Part shown: positions 8,263 through 16,775 of the stretch, piece after piece
Position numbering within the stretch: position 1 is the stretch's first letter
How the letters are laid out: each line of letters starts with the position of its first letter
Assembly (NCBI GenBank): GCA_019113245.1
Contig: DXHU01000019.1
Coordinates: forward strand, 1 to 64,000
Direction: 5' to 3'
Origin: Candidatus Ornithospirochaeta avicola
GTDB lineage: Bacteria > Spirochaetota > Spirochaetia > Sphaerochaetales > Sphaerochaetaceae
Length of the DNA: 64,000 nt
Notes under the pieces: model-generated
The model's input: the letters and a program-made list of their open reading frames with translations, nothing else
Databases searched by the model: none
What the model was told of the DNA's origin: nothing
Program-made: the position numbers and the translations under genes

Positions 8263-9177
8263 ATGTCTGACAAGGATGAATTTGAAATTGTAAACGAGAA
8301 AATAAGAGCAAGAATGGACAAAATCGGCAGGAAAATCATGATAATGTCCGGTAAGGGCGGAGTCGGAAAGACAACTGTCACAGTCAACCTTGCCAATGAA
8401 TTAAGTGCGATGGGATGCAAGGTTGGAGTACTAGATACAGACCTTCACGGGCCTAATGTTGCAAAGATGTTCGGTATAGAGGGAGCATCCCTTATGAGCA
8501 ATGACGGAGTCACATTCCTCCCCGTTGAGGTCAATGAGAACCTCAAGGTGATAAGCCTTTCCTTTGCTCTTGAGGATCAGGATGCGCCTGTAATCTGGAG
8601 AGGAAGCATGAAGATGGGGGCAATCAGGCAGTTCCTTTCTGATGTGGAGTGGGGAGATCTGGACTATCTTTTAATCGATACTCCTCCAGGAACAGGGGAC
8701 GAGCAGCTGACTGTCTGTCAGGCAATTCCTGAACTTACAGGCACGATAATCGTGACTACTCCTCAGGATGTTGCTGTTCTGGATGCCAGAAAGAGTGTAA
8801 ACTTCTCCAGGCGCATGGGTGTTGCGATAATCGGTGTTATTGAGAACATGAGCGGGCTTGTCTGCCCTGAGTGCAAGACAGAGATTCCTGTATTCGGTAA
8901 AGGCGGAGGAAAACGGATGTGCGAGGATATGCATGTTCCGTTCCTCGGTTCTGTGCCAATGGAGATAGATCTCCGCATTGCAGAAGACAAGGGTGTGGAT
9001 TTCCTTACAAGCCAGGGCTCCCATCCATCTGCTGAGGCTCTGAAGAAAATCGCTAATGAGATAAACTATGGAACTGCATGTTCAACCAGCAGGGACACTT
9101 CCTTTTTAGGAACTCCGTTCTGCAAGCCATCTGCATGTTCATCCTGCACTGCAGACTGCCCTTCAAGGAAGAAGTGA
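8263..9177 (+). CDS. Mrp/NBP35-family Fe-S cluster carrier ATPase
   Basis: A 304-residue P-loop ATPase thought to bind and transfer Fe-S clusters. It shows the deviant Walker A (SGKGGVGKTT), DTDLHGPN switch region, DTPPGTGDEQLT (Walker B) and the CPEC cysteine pair that bridges the cluster in the dimer. The start is placed at the ATG preceded by GGAGG at the right distance; an upstream in-frame ATG at 8197 would lie before the promoter. The last 30 residues add an unusual cysteine-rich tail (CKPSACSSCTADC). It overlaps the Nudix gene by one base (TGATG). Confidence 0.9.
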   Translation: MSDKDEFEIVNEKIRARMDKIGRKIMIMSGKGGVGKTTVTVNLANELSAMGCKVGVLDTDLHGPNVAKMFGIEGASLMSNDGVTFLPVEVNENLKVISLSFALEDQDAPVIWRGSMKMGAIRQFLSDVEWGDLDYLLIDTPPGTGDEQLTVCQAIPELTGTIIVTTPQDVAVLDARKSVNFSRRMGVAIIGVIENMSGLVCPECKTEIPVFGKGGGKRMCEDMHVPFLGSVPMEIDLRIAEDKGVDFLTSQGSHPSAEALKKIANEINYGTACSTSRDTSFLGTPFCKPSACSSCTADCPSRKK

Positions 9178-9779
9178 TGAAAGATTTTTCTTCAAGAAGA
9201 AAGGATGTTTTAGATCTGATGTGGAATAGCGGCGAGAGAAAAGAGCTGCTGAAAACTCCTATTTTCTCTGTATGCTCAGTAATGCGTTCAAGCAGGGATG
9301 GAAGCAAGAAAGGGTCTTTTGTGACTATAAATACAACCGATTGGGTTGTGGTGATTCCCTGGTTCCGTGATGAAAGCGGCAGGGCATGTTTTCTAATGGA
9401 AAGCCAGTACAGGCATGGAACAGACAGCGTCGTGACTGAATTTCCCGGAGGGCTTGTGGACGAGGGAGAGGATGCTGAGACAGCTGCAAGGCGTGAGCTT
9501 CTTGAAGAGACAGGATGCACAGGCAGGATTACGTTGCTTGGTTCTGTGAGCCCGAATGCCGCATTCATGGAAAACAGGCAGTATTTCTTCCTGGCTGAGA
9601 ATCTTGAGAAGAAGAGCGGACAGAGCCTTGATGAGAATGAAGAGATTGATGTCTTTTCTCTCCCTGTCGAGGATGTTGTCTCAGCCATGGGAAGCGGAGA
9701 GTACGATAACGGCACCATGATGATGGCCTTAGCCTATTTTCTAAGAGAGGCGGAAAAGAGGCCGGATCTCAGGGTTTGA
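9177..9779 (+). CDS. Nudix hydrolase (ADP-ribose pyrophosphatase-like)
   Basis: A 200-residue Nudix protein. The Nudix box runs from GGLVDEGED to RRELLEETG and has the full G-x5-E-x7-REUxEExGU pattern, so metal-dependent pyrophosphate hydrolysis is expected. The surrounding fold (VVVIPWFRD, ESQYRHG before the box) resembles ADP-ribose or nucleotide-sugar pyrophosphatases. The start is the ATG overlapping the mrp stop by one base; an intrinsic terminator follows. The exact substrate is not determinable. Confidence 0.87.
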   Translation: MKDFSSRRKDVLDLMWNSGERKELLKTPIFSVCSVMRSSRDGSKKGSFVTINTTDWVVVIPWFRDESGRACFLMESQYRHGTDSVVTEFPGGLVDEGEDAETAARRELLEETGCTGRITLLGSVSPNAAFMENRQYFFLAENLEKKSGQSLDENEEIDVFSLPVEDVVSAMGSGEYDNGTMMMALAYFLREAEKRPDLRV

Positions 9780-9783
9780 GATG

Positions 9784-9810
9784 ATGCAGGACAACCGTCC
9801 TGCATTTTTT
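9784..9810 (+). terminator. Intrinsic terminator after the Nudix gene
   Basis: A 9-bp stem (ATGCAGGAC/GTCCTGCAT) with a 4-nt loop, followed by six T. It lies between convergent genes and would stop mrp-Nudix transcripts. Confidence 0.85.
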
Positions 9811-10765
9811 ATTTTAACACATCCATTATGTATTCATTGAGTGAATAGTCTGCATAAATGAGCTTGTAAAGAGCTGTTACTACAGGAAATACATTTTCAA
9901 GTCCTTCCTTGATCACTTTCTCTCCCATTATGCGGACTGTCCTCTTTCCTTCAATTACAGTGGCTCCTCCTTTCTCATCGTATGAGAAGCCTTTTCCAAT
10001 CAGCATTCCGAAAGTCCTGTTCCTTGAGAGGTCATTAAGGCTTGTCAGTCCAAGGTCCCCGATGCCGCAATAGCAGAAGATTGCATCTTCGCCGCAGGAG
10101 AAGAGCTTGAGAAGGTTCTTCATTTCGTTGACAGCCTTTGTATATACAAGAAAGTCGACATTCGGGCTGTTATAGCGGCCTGAGACTATTCCTATTGCAA
10201 TTGCGTACATGTTCTTCAATATGCTTAAAAGCTCAACAGCCTTAATGTCGTCCGTGTAGTCGATTGAGAATCCTGTGTCTGGAAGAATCCTGTTCTTGAA
10301 ATACTCATAGTCCTTTCTGCTTCCTCCGAAAGTGAAGCTTGTCGGGTATCCATTGAGTGTCTCGATTGCAAATGATGGTCCTTTCATGCTTGCTCTTCTG
10401 GAAAACGGAATCTTTTCTGTTATGAATGCACCGTCATCGCTCATGCCTTTTGCAAGATTGACAACAAGGGGCTCTCCCTGGCAGTGTTCTCTGACCTGAT
10501 TGCTGAACGGGACGATTGCTTTGCTGGGAATAACAAGAAGGATTACATCAGCATCCTTGAACACATCATAGTCAACTGTCGCTTCAATAGAACGGTTGAT
10601 GTAGCGGGTAGGGAAGTACTTTGTGTTTCTGTGCATCTTCTGGATATCCTCTGCAACTTCTTCCTCGATTGTGTGAAGATACACCTTATTCTCATTGTTC
10701 CATGCAAGACGCTCGGCAACGCTTGTACCGAAAGTTCCAGCTCCTGCGATTACTATCTTATTCAT
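9809..10765 (-). CDS. gpsA: NAD(P)H-dependent glycerol-3-phosphate dehydrogenase
   Basis: A 318-residue cytoplasmic enzyme that makes sn-glycerol 3-phosphate from dihydroxyacetone phosphate for phospholipid synthesis. The N-terminal Rossmann motif GAGTFGTSVA, the NLAKGM segment, the catalytic Lys region (AVELLSILKNMYAIAIG) and the GIGDLGLTS signature are all present and length is normal. A GAGGATAA ribosome site precedes it, one base after the stop of the GH36-like gene, so the two are cotranscribed. Confidence 0.92.
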   Translation of the reverse strand: MNKIVIAGAGTFGTSVAERLAWNNENKVYLHTIEEEVAEDIQKMHRNTKYFPTRYINRSIEATVDYDVFKDADVILLVIPSKAIVPFSNQVREHCQGEPLVVNLAKGMSDDGAFITEKIPFSRRASMKGPSFAIETLNGYPTSFTFGGSRKDYEYFKNRILPDTGFSIDYTDDIKAVELLSILKNMYAIAIGIVSGRYNSPNVDFLVYTKAVNEMKNLLKLFSCGEDAIFCYCGIGDLGLTSLNDLSRNRTFGMLIGKGFSYDEKGGATVIEGKRTVRIMGEKVIKEGLENVFPVVTALYKLIYADYSLNEYIMDVLK

Positions 10766-10766
10766 T

Positions 10767-12569
10767 TTAATTATCCTCTATGCTTCTGATGATGTATGCT
10801 TCATTCTCTTCGTTTTTTGAAAGAGTGATGGAAAGTCTCCTGATTTCATCAGCTTGTTTTATAGTTTTCTCATCTGAGAAGAATGATGTTATTGTATAGT
10901 TTCTTTCTCCGCTGATTGAAGGAAGAAGAAGATGCACCTTCTCTTTTTCTGAGCTTGCTGTCACAAGACATGCCGTTCTGTCATTGTTGTATACAGCAGT
11001 TATCCTCTCATCCCTGTCTTTTTTTATTATCTCAAGGCTTCCGAACTGGAAGAGAGCTCTTTTATCCAGATATTCCTCATTGATGCTTCTTATTTTCATG
11101 CACTCCTCATTGGAAAGAGAGAGTATGTCATCTTCAGAATAAAGAGGAAGCGCAGAAGAGAGACTGCTGCTTTTCAGCACTGCCTGAGGAAATGTGGAGA
11201 TGATTTCATCAGTGTTTTCTGTCATCACAGCTGATGCGCTCTGAATGTAGACAGGTGAAAAATAATCTGCCCTGATTACTATCTCAAGGGATATGAATTT
11301 TCTTGAAAGATCATTGAGAAAACTGTTGAGCGCTCTGAAGTAGTCAAACCTGGCTTTTTCTGTGAGATCAGACAAATCGAGTTCTCTTATGTCCAGTATC
11401 ATCTGCTCAAGAGAGGCATTCTCAATCAAGGCCGAAATCATGCTGAAGAGACTGTCATATGTCTTTTCATCCCTTATGTCCTGCAAAGAACCGATTCTCT
11501 TTGCCTTTGATGCGCTGTCGCTGGAGACTTTCAAGAAAGCAAGTGAGAGCGAGAAAGACAGTTTAGCTTTATGCACGCGCTCTGCGTTTTCCATGAGTCC
11601 TGAAGGAAAGCGCGAAGTGTTTATGTACCAGTCTCCGTATGAAAGGCAGTCTTCTTCTCTTGAACCGTACCAGTAATCAGAAAGACAGAGTCCTTCAAAA
11701 GAAAGATCCTTTGCTTTCTTTATCAGAAGGGCAAGTGTTCTCTCGTCAGTTTTCATTCCCTCCGGAGTGTTTGCATAGAGTTTTCTCATCCCGTCTTTCC
11801 ATCTTCCGCGGAGCATAGCGTTGTACATGAATGACCTGATTCTGTCGTACTCAGAACCTTTTTTCGAGAAGATAAGGACAGTCTCGGGAAGTTCCAGCTC
11901 TCCCTCCAATTCAAAGGATTTGAATACGGATGCAGATACACTCATGCATCTTTCTTTCTTTTCAATGCTTGAAATGCTCTGATTGTACAGCGGAAGAATT
12001 ATGTATGATGTCTCATCATCATGCATTCTGATTATCTGGGACTCGAATGCAAGTGTCTGAGACTCAGAAATGCTGCCTTTTTTCTCATTGTTTCTGTCTA
12101 TGTAGGAAAAAGAAGACGCGGGGATATTGAATGAAGAGGAGACAAGCAATGAGGCATGCTCTTTTCTGCTGCTGTTTATAATCATTCTTTTGGAAATCGC
12201 ATCCAGGGACGGAAAGACTGTGTATATTATCTCTGCTTTAATGCCTTCTTTAATCTCTCCCTCGATGACAAGGCTCTCGCTTTCAGTGTCAGCCATGACT
12301 GCCTGAGGATAATAATATTTCCTCATTCTCCTGATGCCTGCAGAAAGGCTGTGGCTTGTGTAGGAAAAACGGCAGCTTCCATCAAAGATGACAGGCAGAT
12401 TTATTTCTTCTGCGTAGCTGTTGTTTCTGTCTGTTTTCTTCAGGCTTTCGTTATCGGCTTTCTTTCCTGCATAGAGTGTTTTAAGCTCTCCCTCATCTGT
12501 GCGGAAAAATGAGTATGTATAATTTCTTGTACTCAGTATGAAAGTACAGTCTTTTGTTACATTAATCAT
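10767..12569 (-). CDS. GH36-like protein with altered catalytic positions
   Basis: About 600 residues arranged like family GH36 alpha-galactosidases: an N-terminal beta-sandwich (1-250), then a barrel opening with RGRWKDGMRKLYANT. The stretch LCLSDYWYGS (294-303) followed by GDWYINTSRFPSGL sits where GH36 has the VLDDGWFG...GDW...FPNGL motif. The nucleophile motif KWDMNR is replaced by ILDIREL (Asp393 possibly retained), and the acid/base motif SDNTDA by TENTDE (Glu451). The cysteine/glycine substrate loop is also lost. It may be an inactive or re-purposed relative. The start at 12569 lies 6 nt after a TATAAT box with no ribosome site; an in-frame start at 12635 would overlap the divergent gene. 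Confidence 0.6.
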   Translation of the reverse strand: MINVTKDCTFILSTRNYTYSFFRTDEGELKTLYAGKKADNESLKKTDRNNSYAEEINLPVIFDGSCRFSYTSHSLSAGIRRMRKYYYPQAVMADTESESLVIEGEIKEGIKAEIIYTVFPSLDAISKRMIINSSRKEHASLLVSSSFNIPASSFSYIDRNNEKKGSISESQTLAFESQIIRMHDDETSYIILPLYNQSISSIEKKERCMSVSASVFKSFELEGELELPETVLIFSKKGSEYDRIRSFMYNAMLRGRWKDGMRKLYANTPEGMKTDERTLALLIKKAKDLSFEGLCLSDYWYGSREEDCLSYGDWYINTSRFPSGLMENAERVHKAKLSFSLSLAFLKVSSDSASKAKRIGSLQDIRDEKTYDSLFSMISALIENASLEQMILDIRELDLSDLTEKARFDYFRALNSFLNDLSRKFISLEIVIRADYFSPVYIQSASAVMTENTDEIISTFPQAVLKSSSLSSALPLYSEDDILSLSNEECMKIRSINEEYLDKRALFQFGSLEIIKKDRDERITAVYNNDRTACLVTASSEKEKVHLLLPSISGERNYTITSFFSDEKTIKQADEIRRLSITLSKNEENEAYIIRSIEDN

Positions 12570-12585
12570 GAATTCATTATATAAT
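12557..12585. promoter_or_regulatory. Divergent promoter with overlapping -10 boxes
   Basis: The palindrome ATTATATAAT (12576-12585) contains TATAAT on both strands. The plus-strand box (12580-12585) has TTACAT 17 bp upstream (12557-12562). The minus-strand box is 12581-12576. Each lies 6 nt from an ATG: 12592 on the plus strand and 12569 on the minus strand. Polymerase could serve only one direction at a time. Confidence 0.55.
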
Positions 12586-12591
12586 ACTTTC

Positions 12592-13743
12592 ATGGATATA
12601 AGAAGACTTCCTCTCTGGGAAGGTAGAAATGCCACATATATGGCTAACGATTACATAACAGCGGTTATCGAAGATCAGGGTTCGGTAATGCTGGAGCTTT
12701 CCTCTCAGTCTGTGGGAGGTGCGAGGATAAATGCACTCAGCATGCCTTATTTCAGAGGATTCTCATCTGGGGTTCTTTCTGATGAGAATGCATCATGGTA
12801 CCAGAACAAGCAGACGCTTTATCAGGCGGGAGGAAGCTATTTCACGTTTCCTTATCCGAGTGAGGATATAATCACGAGCAACAATACATACTGGACTGTC
12901 AGGAAGTACGGGACAGAGGAAGAGTATGGCGGTGTATGGCTGCTTTCTGAGATGAAGAGCAGGATGGAATCGTGTCATTACCGTCTTGAACGCCTGGATT
13001 TTCTTCTTCCTTCCCATCCTGCCATCTACAGTGCGATAAAGGCGACAAATCTCTCTCCTGATCAGGCTCTTGAGACCTCTCCGTCATTCAACAGCATGCT
13101 CTCATCTCCTTTTTTGGAAACAGGGTGTGTCATCGACTGTAATGCAAGAAGTTTCTCTGCCTACCAGAAGGCAAGGAGGGAGCTTGCGAGAAACCGTTAT
13201 ATGGCATCGCGCATCTTTGATGATCTGAAGCATGCTCCGCTTGCAAGCGGGGGAATCTGCGATGCATCCTATCTTCCGCCACCCACCGGTACATATGATT
13301 ATATAATCGGAAAGACAAATGAGAGTCAGGATGTGTCATATCTTCTGATGATGAATCCCAGAACTCAGCAGATGTTCATAAATTTCGCGCCTTCCTCATG
13401 TTTCCCGAATGTTGCGATAACACAGAACTATCTTGGGCGTTTCGATTCCCCGTGGGCACTATGGGATGGAGGGGTAAGTCAGGTATATTCTCTTTCTCTT
13501 GGATTCAACTGGGGGCCGAAGGGCACCAGAAATCTCACAATCCCTCCTCAAAGCAGCTTTGTTTTCTATTTTGCATCAGCATACTGCCCTTATGACAATC
13601 CGAGAATGGGACTTGGTTATTCCACAAAAGAAGTACAGGATGACGGATTCTTCTTCAAAAGGACAAAGAGCAGCCTCTTTGTCCCCTGTGATACAAGATT
13701 CAGAATAATGAAGAAGCTTTCTTCCATCGTTTTCGGCACCTAG
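12592..13743 (+). CDS. Galactose-mutarotase-like fold protein, function unknown
   Basis: A 383-residue protein. The opening (ITAVIEDQGSVMLELSSQSVGGARINAL) and the all-beta, aromatic-rich composition resemble the aldose-1-epimerase-like superfamily that binds sugars, but I do not recognise the specific family and see no clear catalytic His/Glu pair. No signal peptide. It is transcribed divergently from the GH36-like gene from a shared promoter, which supports a carbohydrate-related role. There is no Shine-Dalgarno; the ATG lies 6 nt after TATAAT. Its 3' end overlaps the convergent dehydrogenase gene by 4 bp. Confidence 0.5.
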   Translation: MDIRRLPLWEGRNATYMANDYITAVIEDQGSVMLELSSQSVGGARINALSMPYFRGFSSGVLSDENASWYQNKQTLYQAGGSYFTFPYPSEDIITSNNTYWTVRKYGTEEEYGGVWLLSEMKSRMESCHYRLERLDFLLPSHPAIYSAIKATNLSPDQALETSPSFNSMLSSPFLETGCVIDCNARSFSAYQKARRELARNRYMASRIFDDLKHAPLASGGICDASYLPPPTGTYDYIIGKTNESQDVSYLLMMNPRTQQMFINFAPSSCFPNVAITQNYLGRFDSPWALWDGGVSQVYSLSLGFNWGPKGTRNLTIPPQSSFVFYFASAYCPYDNPRMGLGYSTKEVQDDGFFFKRTKSSLFVPCDTRFRIMKKLSSIVFGT

Positions 13744-14873
13744 AAGGGCCAGTCATCCTCAAGGCCATACCGCGCTGTGAGCGTCTTTATGACCTTCTGA
13801 AGGCTTTCTGGAACAGGGCATCCATACTGGCTTCTGAGTGTTCTTGCGATGTACTCCTTCTCTCCCGCAGTATATATTCTTTCTTCTCCGGGGGCTTTTC
13901 TGCTGTTTCTGAGATCAGAAAGTATTGCTGAACTTATTTTTTTGAACACAGCAGCGCCAAGGAAGAATTCAGGGTTTACCGCGATGAAGAAATGTCCGAG
14001 AGGATAGGGAATATCCTTTCCCTTCTCATCCTTTCCTCCAAGAGCTTTCATGAAAGATCCATCCTGGAGGGCCGCAGAGAGTATTTCCACCACTGTGGCA
14101 TATCCATAGCCCTTGTAGCCTCCAGTTTCCTCTCCAAGCCCTCCAAGAGGTGTGAGCGCGGCCTTGCCGAGAGTCAGGTCCCTGAGAACACCTTCTGTGT
14201 CTGTCCTGGTCTTTCCCTCCTCATCGATGACCCATCCAGGGGGAAGTTCCTTTCCGGCCCTGCCGTATACTTCAATCTTTCCTCTCTGGCTGACGCTGGT
14301 TGCACAGTCAAGCACGAACGGGAACGGATCATTGGTGGGAAGAGCTATTGTAAGCGGATTTGTGCCAAGCATGTTCTCTACCCCGAAAGTGGGGGCAATT
14401 GAAGGGCGGGCATTTGTTCCTGTGATTCCTATCATGTCTTCATCAGTTGCCATCGTGGCATAATATCCTGCAATTCCGTAATGGTTGCTGTTGCGCACAG
14501 CAGTCATTGCAATGCCATGCTTTTTAGCTTTCTCTATTGCCATCTTCATGGCCTTGAAAGATACCACATGCCCCATGCCGTTGTGCCCGTCAAGCACGCA
14601 TGTTGTTTCAGTTTCCTTTACTATTTCTATTTCTGTGACAGGATTCATTATTCCTTTGTCGATTCTGTCGATGTAAATCGGCTTGAGTCTTCCGATTCCG
14701 TGGCTGTCTATGCCTCTCTTGTCCGATTCAATAAGAACATCAGCAATTATCTCACTGTCTGCCTTCGGAACGCCGGCAGCCATCAAAGCTTCCTTCATGA
14801 AGCGCTCAAGACGGTCAAAATCAACAAAGACACAGTCCTTATATGCATCAAGGAATTTTTCTTTTTCAGTCAT
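13740..14873 (-). CDS. Malate/L-lactate dehydrogenase family (Ldh/MdlDH type)
   Basis: A 377-residue NAD(P)-dependent 2-hydroxyacid dehydrogenase of the type-2 malate/(S)-lactate family, distinct from the Rossmann-fold MDH. Motifs: DSHGIGRLKPIYIDRI near residue 55, SNHYGIAGYYA, and LGTNPLTIALP with DCATSVSQRGKIE. Length is a little above usual. The ureidoglycolate and 2,3-diketogulonate dehydrogenases share this fold, so the substrate is open; with malic enzyme and OadGAB nearby, malate/oxaloacetate is attractive. Its AAGGAG ribosome site lies inside a hairpin (14880-14908). Confidence 0.82.
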   Translation of the reverse strand: MTEKEKFLDAYKDCVFVDFDRLERFMKEALMAAGVPKADSEIIADVLIESDKRGIDSHGIGRLKPIYIDRIDKGIMNPVTEIEIVKETETTCVLDGHNGMGHVVSFKAMKMAIEKAKKHGIAMTAVRNSNHYGIAGYYATMATDEDMIGITGTNARPSIAPTFGVENMLGTNPLTIALPTNDPFPFVLDCATSVSQRGKIEVYGRAGKELPPGWVIDEEGKTRTDTEGVLRDLTLGKAALTPLGGLGEETGGYKGYGYATVVEILSAALQDGSFMKALGGKDEKGKDIPYPLGHFFIAVNPEFFLGAAVFKKISSAILSDLRNSRKAPGEERIYTAGEKEYIARTLRSQYGCPVPESLQKVIKTLTARYGLEDDWPF

Positions 14874-14879
14874 AAAAAA

Positions 14880-14908
14880 CTCTCCTTAATACTCAGTATA
14901 AAGGAGAG
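14880..14908 (-). promoter_or_regulatory. Inverted repeat: terminator-like hairpin containing a ribosome site
   Basis: A 29-bp inverted repeat centred on 14894 with a single mismatched pair. Read on the minus strand it is a hairpin directly followed by TTTTTT and then the ATG of the dehydrogenase. The 3' arm is AAGGAGAG, the dehydrogenase ribosome site. It could end transcripts of the outer-membrane gene, mask the ribosome site, or both. Confidence 0.65.
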
Positions 14909-14929
14909 ATGCCATCTTGCAAGGAAAAC

Positions 14930-15499
14930 TCAGTAATAATAGTAGGGCAAATAGGCTGGACTGCTGTCCCCGAAACGGAAGATCATTGAGAAGTAGAAGG
15001 ATCCGTAGTAGTTGAATTCTGTGTCCCTGCTTTCGTATATGCTTGCTATGAAATAATTCACCATTCCTGTCTCTACTGCCATGCTCTTCCAGTCATCGAA
15101 GTAGAAAGAGTAGGATAGATCCACGCCTCCTCCAACACCAATAGGATAATTATCGTCATCTTTGATTCTTGAAGAGATGAATACTGAGGGTCCCAGCGTG
15201 AAATTAATAGCAGACCTGTCGTTTATCCAGTAATCTCCTCCTATTCCGACAATTGCTCCGACAGAAAGATATTCTGCTTTTGGAAGAGAGAATGTTATGT
15301 CGCTTCTTGTTGCAAGTCCAAGACTGGACTTTCCTCCTGAGATGCTTCCCCCGGCTGTTGTCTTTGTGAATATTCCCATCTCCACATTTCCGGAAATTGT
15401 GGAATATGCTACATCTGCTCCAACTGATGTCATCGTGACTGCAGAAAGAGAGATGACTGATGAGAAAACAAGTAGGATGAGGATAAAAAGTTTTTTCAT
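14930..15499 (-). CDS. Putative outer-membrane beta-barrel protein
   Basis: A 189-residue exported protein. The N-terminus is a classic signal peptide (MKKLFILILLVFSSVISLSA). The rest is rich in alternating hydrophobic and polar residues, Gly, Ser and Tyr, as in small porin-like barrels, and ends in YLPYYYY. I do not recognise a family. It has a short AAAGG ribosome site provided at or just beyond the IscB element boundary. Before that insertion it probably directly followed the ABC exporter genes. Confidence 0.55.
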   Translation of the reverse strand: MKKLFILILLVFSSVISLSAVTMTSVGADVAYSTISGNVEMGIFTKTTAGGSISGGKSSLGLATRSDITFSLPKAEYLSVGAIVGIGGDYWINDRSAINFTLGPSVFISSRIKDDDNYPIGVGGGVDLSYSFYFDDWKSMAVETGMVNYFIASIYESRDTEFNYYGSFYFSMIFRFGDSSPAYLPYYYY

Positions 15500-15518
15500 G
15501 AAACCTTTGGCGGGGAAA

Positions 15519-15539
15519 CCTTCAGCCTTGTGCTGAAGG
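15519..15539 (-). repeat. Subterminal hairpin at the IscB element end
   Basis: CCTTCAGC and GCTGAAGG form a perfect 8-bp stem with a 5-nt loop, overlapping the last codons and stop of iscB. Position and shape suit the hairpin recognised at IS200/IS605-type ends; it may also act as a weak terminator. Confidence 0.6.
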
Positions 15540-16775
15540 ATGAACCGCCTCCTCCTTGTAGTAGAGTCTTGTATCTGTATGCTCGACGAGCATGATGTTT
15601 CTGTAATGGATTGACGGATGGACTCGGGTGCCGTCAGGCTTCCTGATGTCGAAATAGCCCGAGCTTCTCCTTCCGTGTATCAAGCAGAGCTGTCCTTTGA
15701 ACATGACCTTGTCATTCAGGCAAAACCCTCCTATGAGACGCGGAGCCTGGTTGGCCTTCCATCTGTTCCCCTTGAGCTTGTTCGTCTTGTTTACCTGCCT
15801 GTTGTGACAGCGGAGCTTTAAGATTCTGAAGGACTCGTCTGTTCTGTCGATATCGAAGTTCCCGGCGATACAGAAGGCATCGTTGACATGCGTCTTCTCC
15901 AGTTTGAGCTTGTTCCTGTTCCAGTTCGTGATGTACCCATAGGTTTGCTCGATTGGGATGTCCGGATGAGCCGTATTGAGCTTGTCGAGGAGAAACCAGC
16001 GCATCGTGGACATATCCGTTGCACTCTTGAAACCTCTGTTTTCTGGGAAGGGAATGTCGAGCGGTCTCTTCCCGCTGTGGTGGTCCGTATGGCATTTCTC
16101 ACAGAGCGTAATGAGGTTCGCTGGTCTGTCGGAACCGCCATCCCTGCGCTGGATGATGTGGTGGACCTCAAGGTGCTCATGAGAGCCGCAGGACTGGCAT
16201 GTGAACCCGTCACGTGCTTTCACATATGCCTTGACGTTCGCGTAGCCGAGCTGCTCGCCTTCCTGATACTGCTTGCCTCCGATATCCTCATTCTTGATCT
16301 TCTGAATATCAAAAGAGGCCGTCTCGACGACAATCTTCGAGACTGGCAGGATAGAGCAGACATCGTCGATGACGTTGACATGTGCTCGAACCTTGGCTTC
16401 CATCGTCGGCGTGAGCCAGCCTTCTGGCCTTCTCCTGTTGTCAAAGCGAGGCTTGCGGTGGCGAAGACGGCTTCTGCGTGCACGTCTCGACTGCCGACGT
16501 GCAGTCACAAGCTGAGGAACATCGTCACGCAATGTCATTTCGGCATTGAAAAGCTCCTCCTTCTCGGTAGAGGCTGAGAGCCCGACATGCTTCGAACCCG
16601 CATCGACGCCAAGCGTCACATTCTTGATTCCTTCGCTCGTCTCTATGAGCATACTGATGGTGAAAGGGGTCCGTTTCACCACTTCGGCCTCTCCGGCTTT
16701 GATCAGGTGTCTTGCCCTGCATGGAGTGGTGGGCATCAGTGGTCTGCCATCTCTTGAAAGCACAAATACCTTCAA
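15522..16775 (-). CDS. iscB: IscB RNA-guided HNH/RuvC nuclease
   Basis: A 417-residue IscB, the ancestor-type relative of Cas9. Counting from an alternative ATG at 16823 (433 residues): PLMP domain at about 28-45; RuvC-I LGVDAGSKHVG (Asp74); an arginine-rich bridge helix 107-130; RuvC-II IVVETASFD (Glu167); HNH with CQSC...HH...CEKC (His221/222, two Cys pairs); RuvC-III KTHVNDAF (His312, Asp315); then the TAM-interacting domain. All catalytic residues are intact. I prefer the TTG start at 16775 because AGGAG lies 7 nt upstream and the protein then begins LKVFVLSRDGRPLMP, as IscB proteins do. No REC lobe and no CRISPR array, so it is not Cas9. Confidence 0.93.
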   Translation of the reverse strand: MKVFVLSRDGRPLMPTTPCRARHLIKAGEAEVVKRTPFTISMLIETSEGIKNVTLGVDAGSKHVGLSASTEKEELFNAEMTLRDDVPQLVTARRQSRRARRSRLRHRKPRFDNRRRPEGWLTPTMEAKVRAHVNVIDDVCSILPVSKIVVETASFDIQKIKNEDIGGKQYQEGEQLGYANVKAYVKARDGFTCQSCGSHEHLEVHHIIQRRDGGSDRPANLITLCEKCHTDHHSGKRPLDIPFPENRGFKSATDMSTMRWFLLDKLNTAHPDIPIEQTYGYITNWNRNKLKLEKTHVNDAFCIAGNFDIDRTDESFRILKLRCHNRQVNKTNKLKGNRWKANQAPRLIGGFCLNDKVMFKGQLCLIHGRRSSGYFDIRKPDGTRVHPSIHYRNIMLVEHTDTRLYYKEEAVHPSAQG

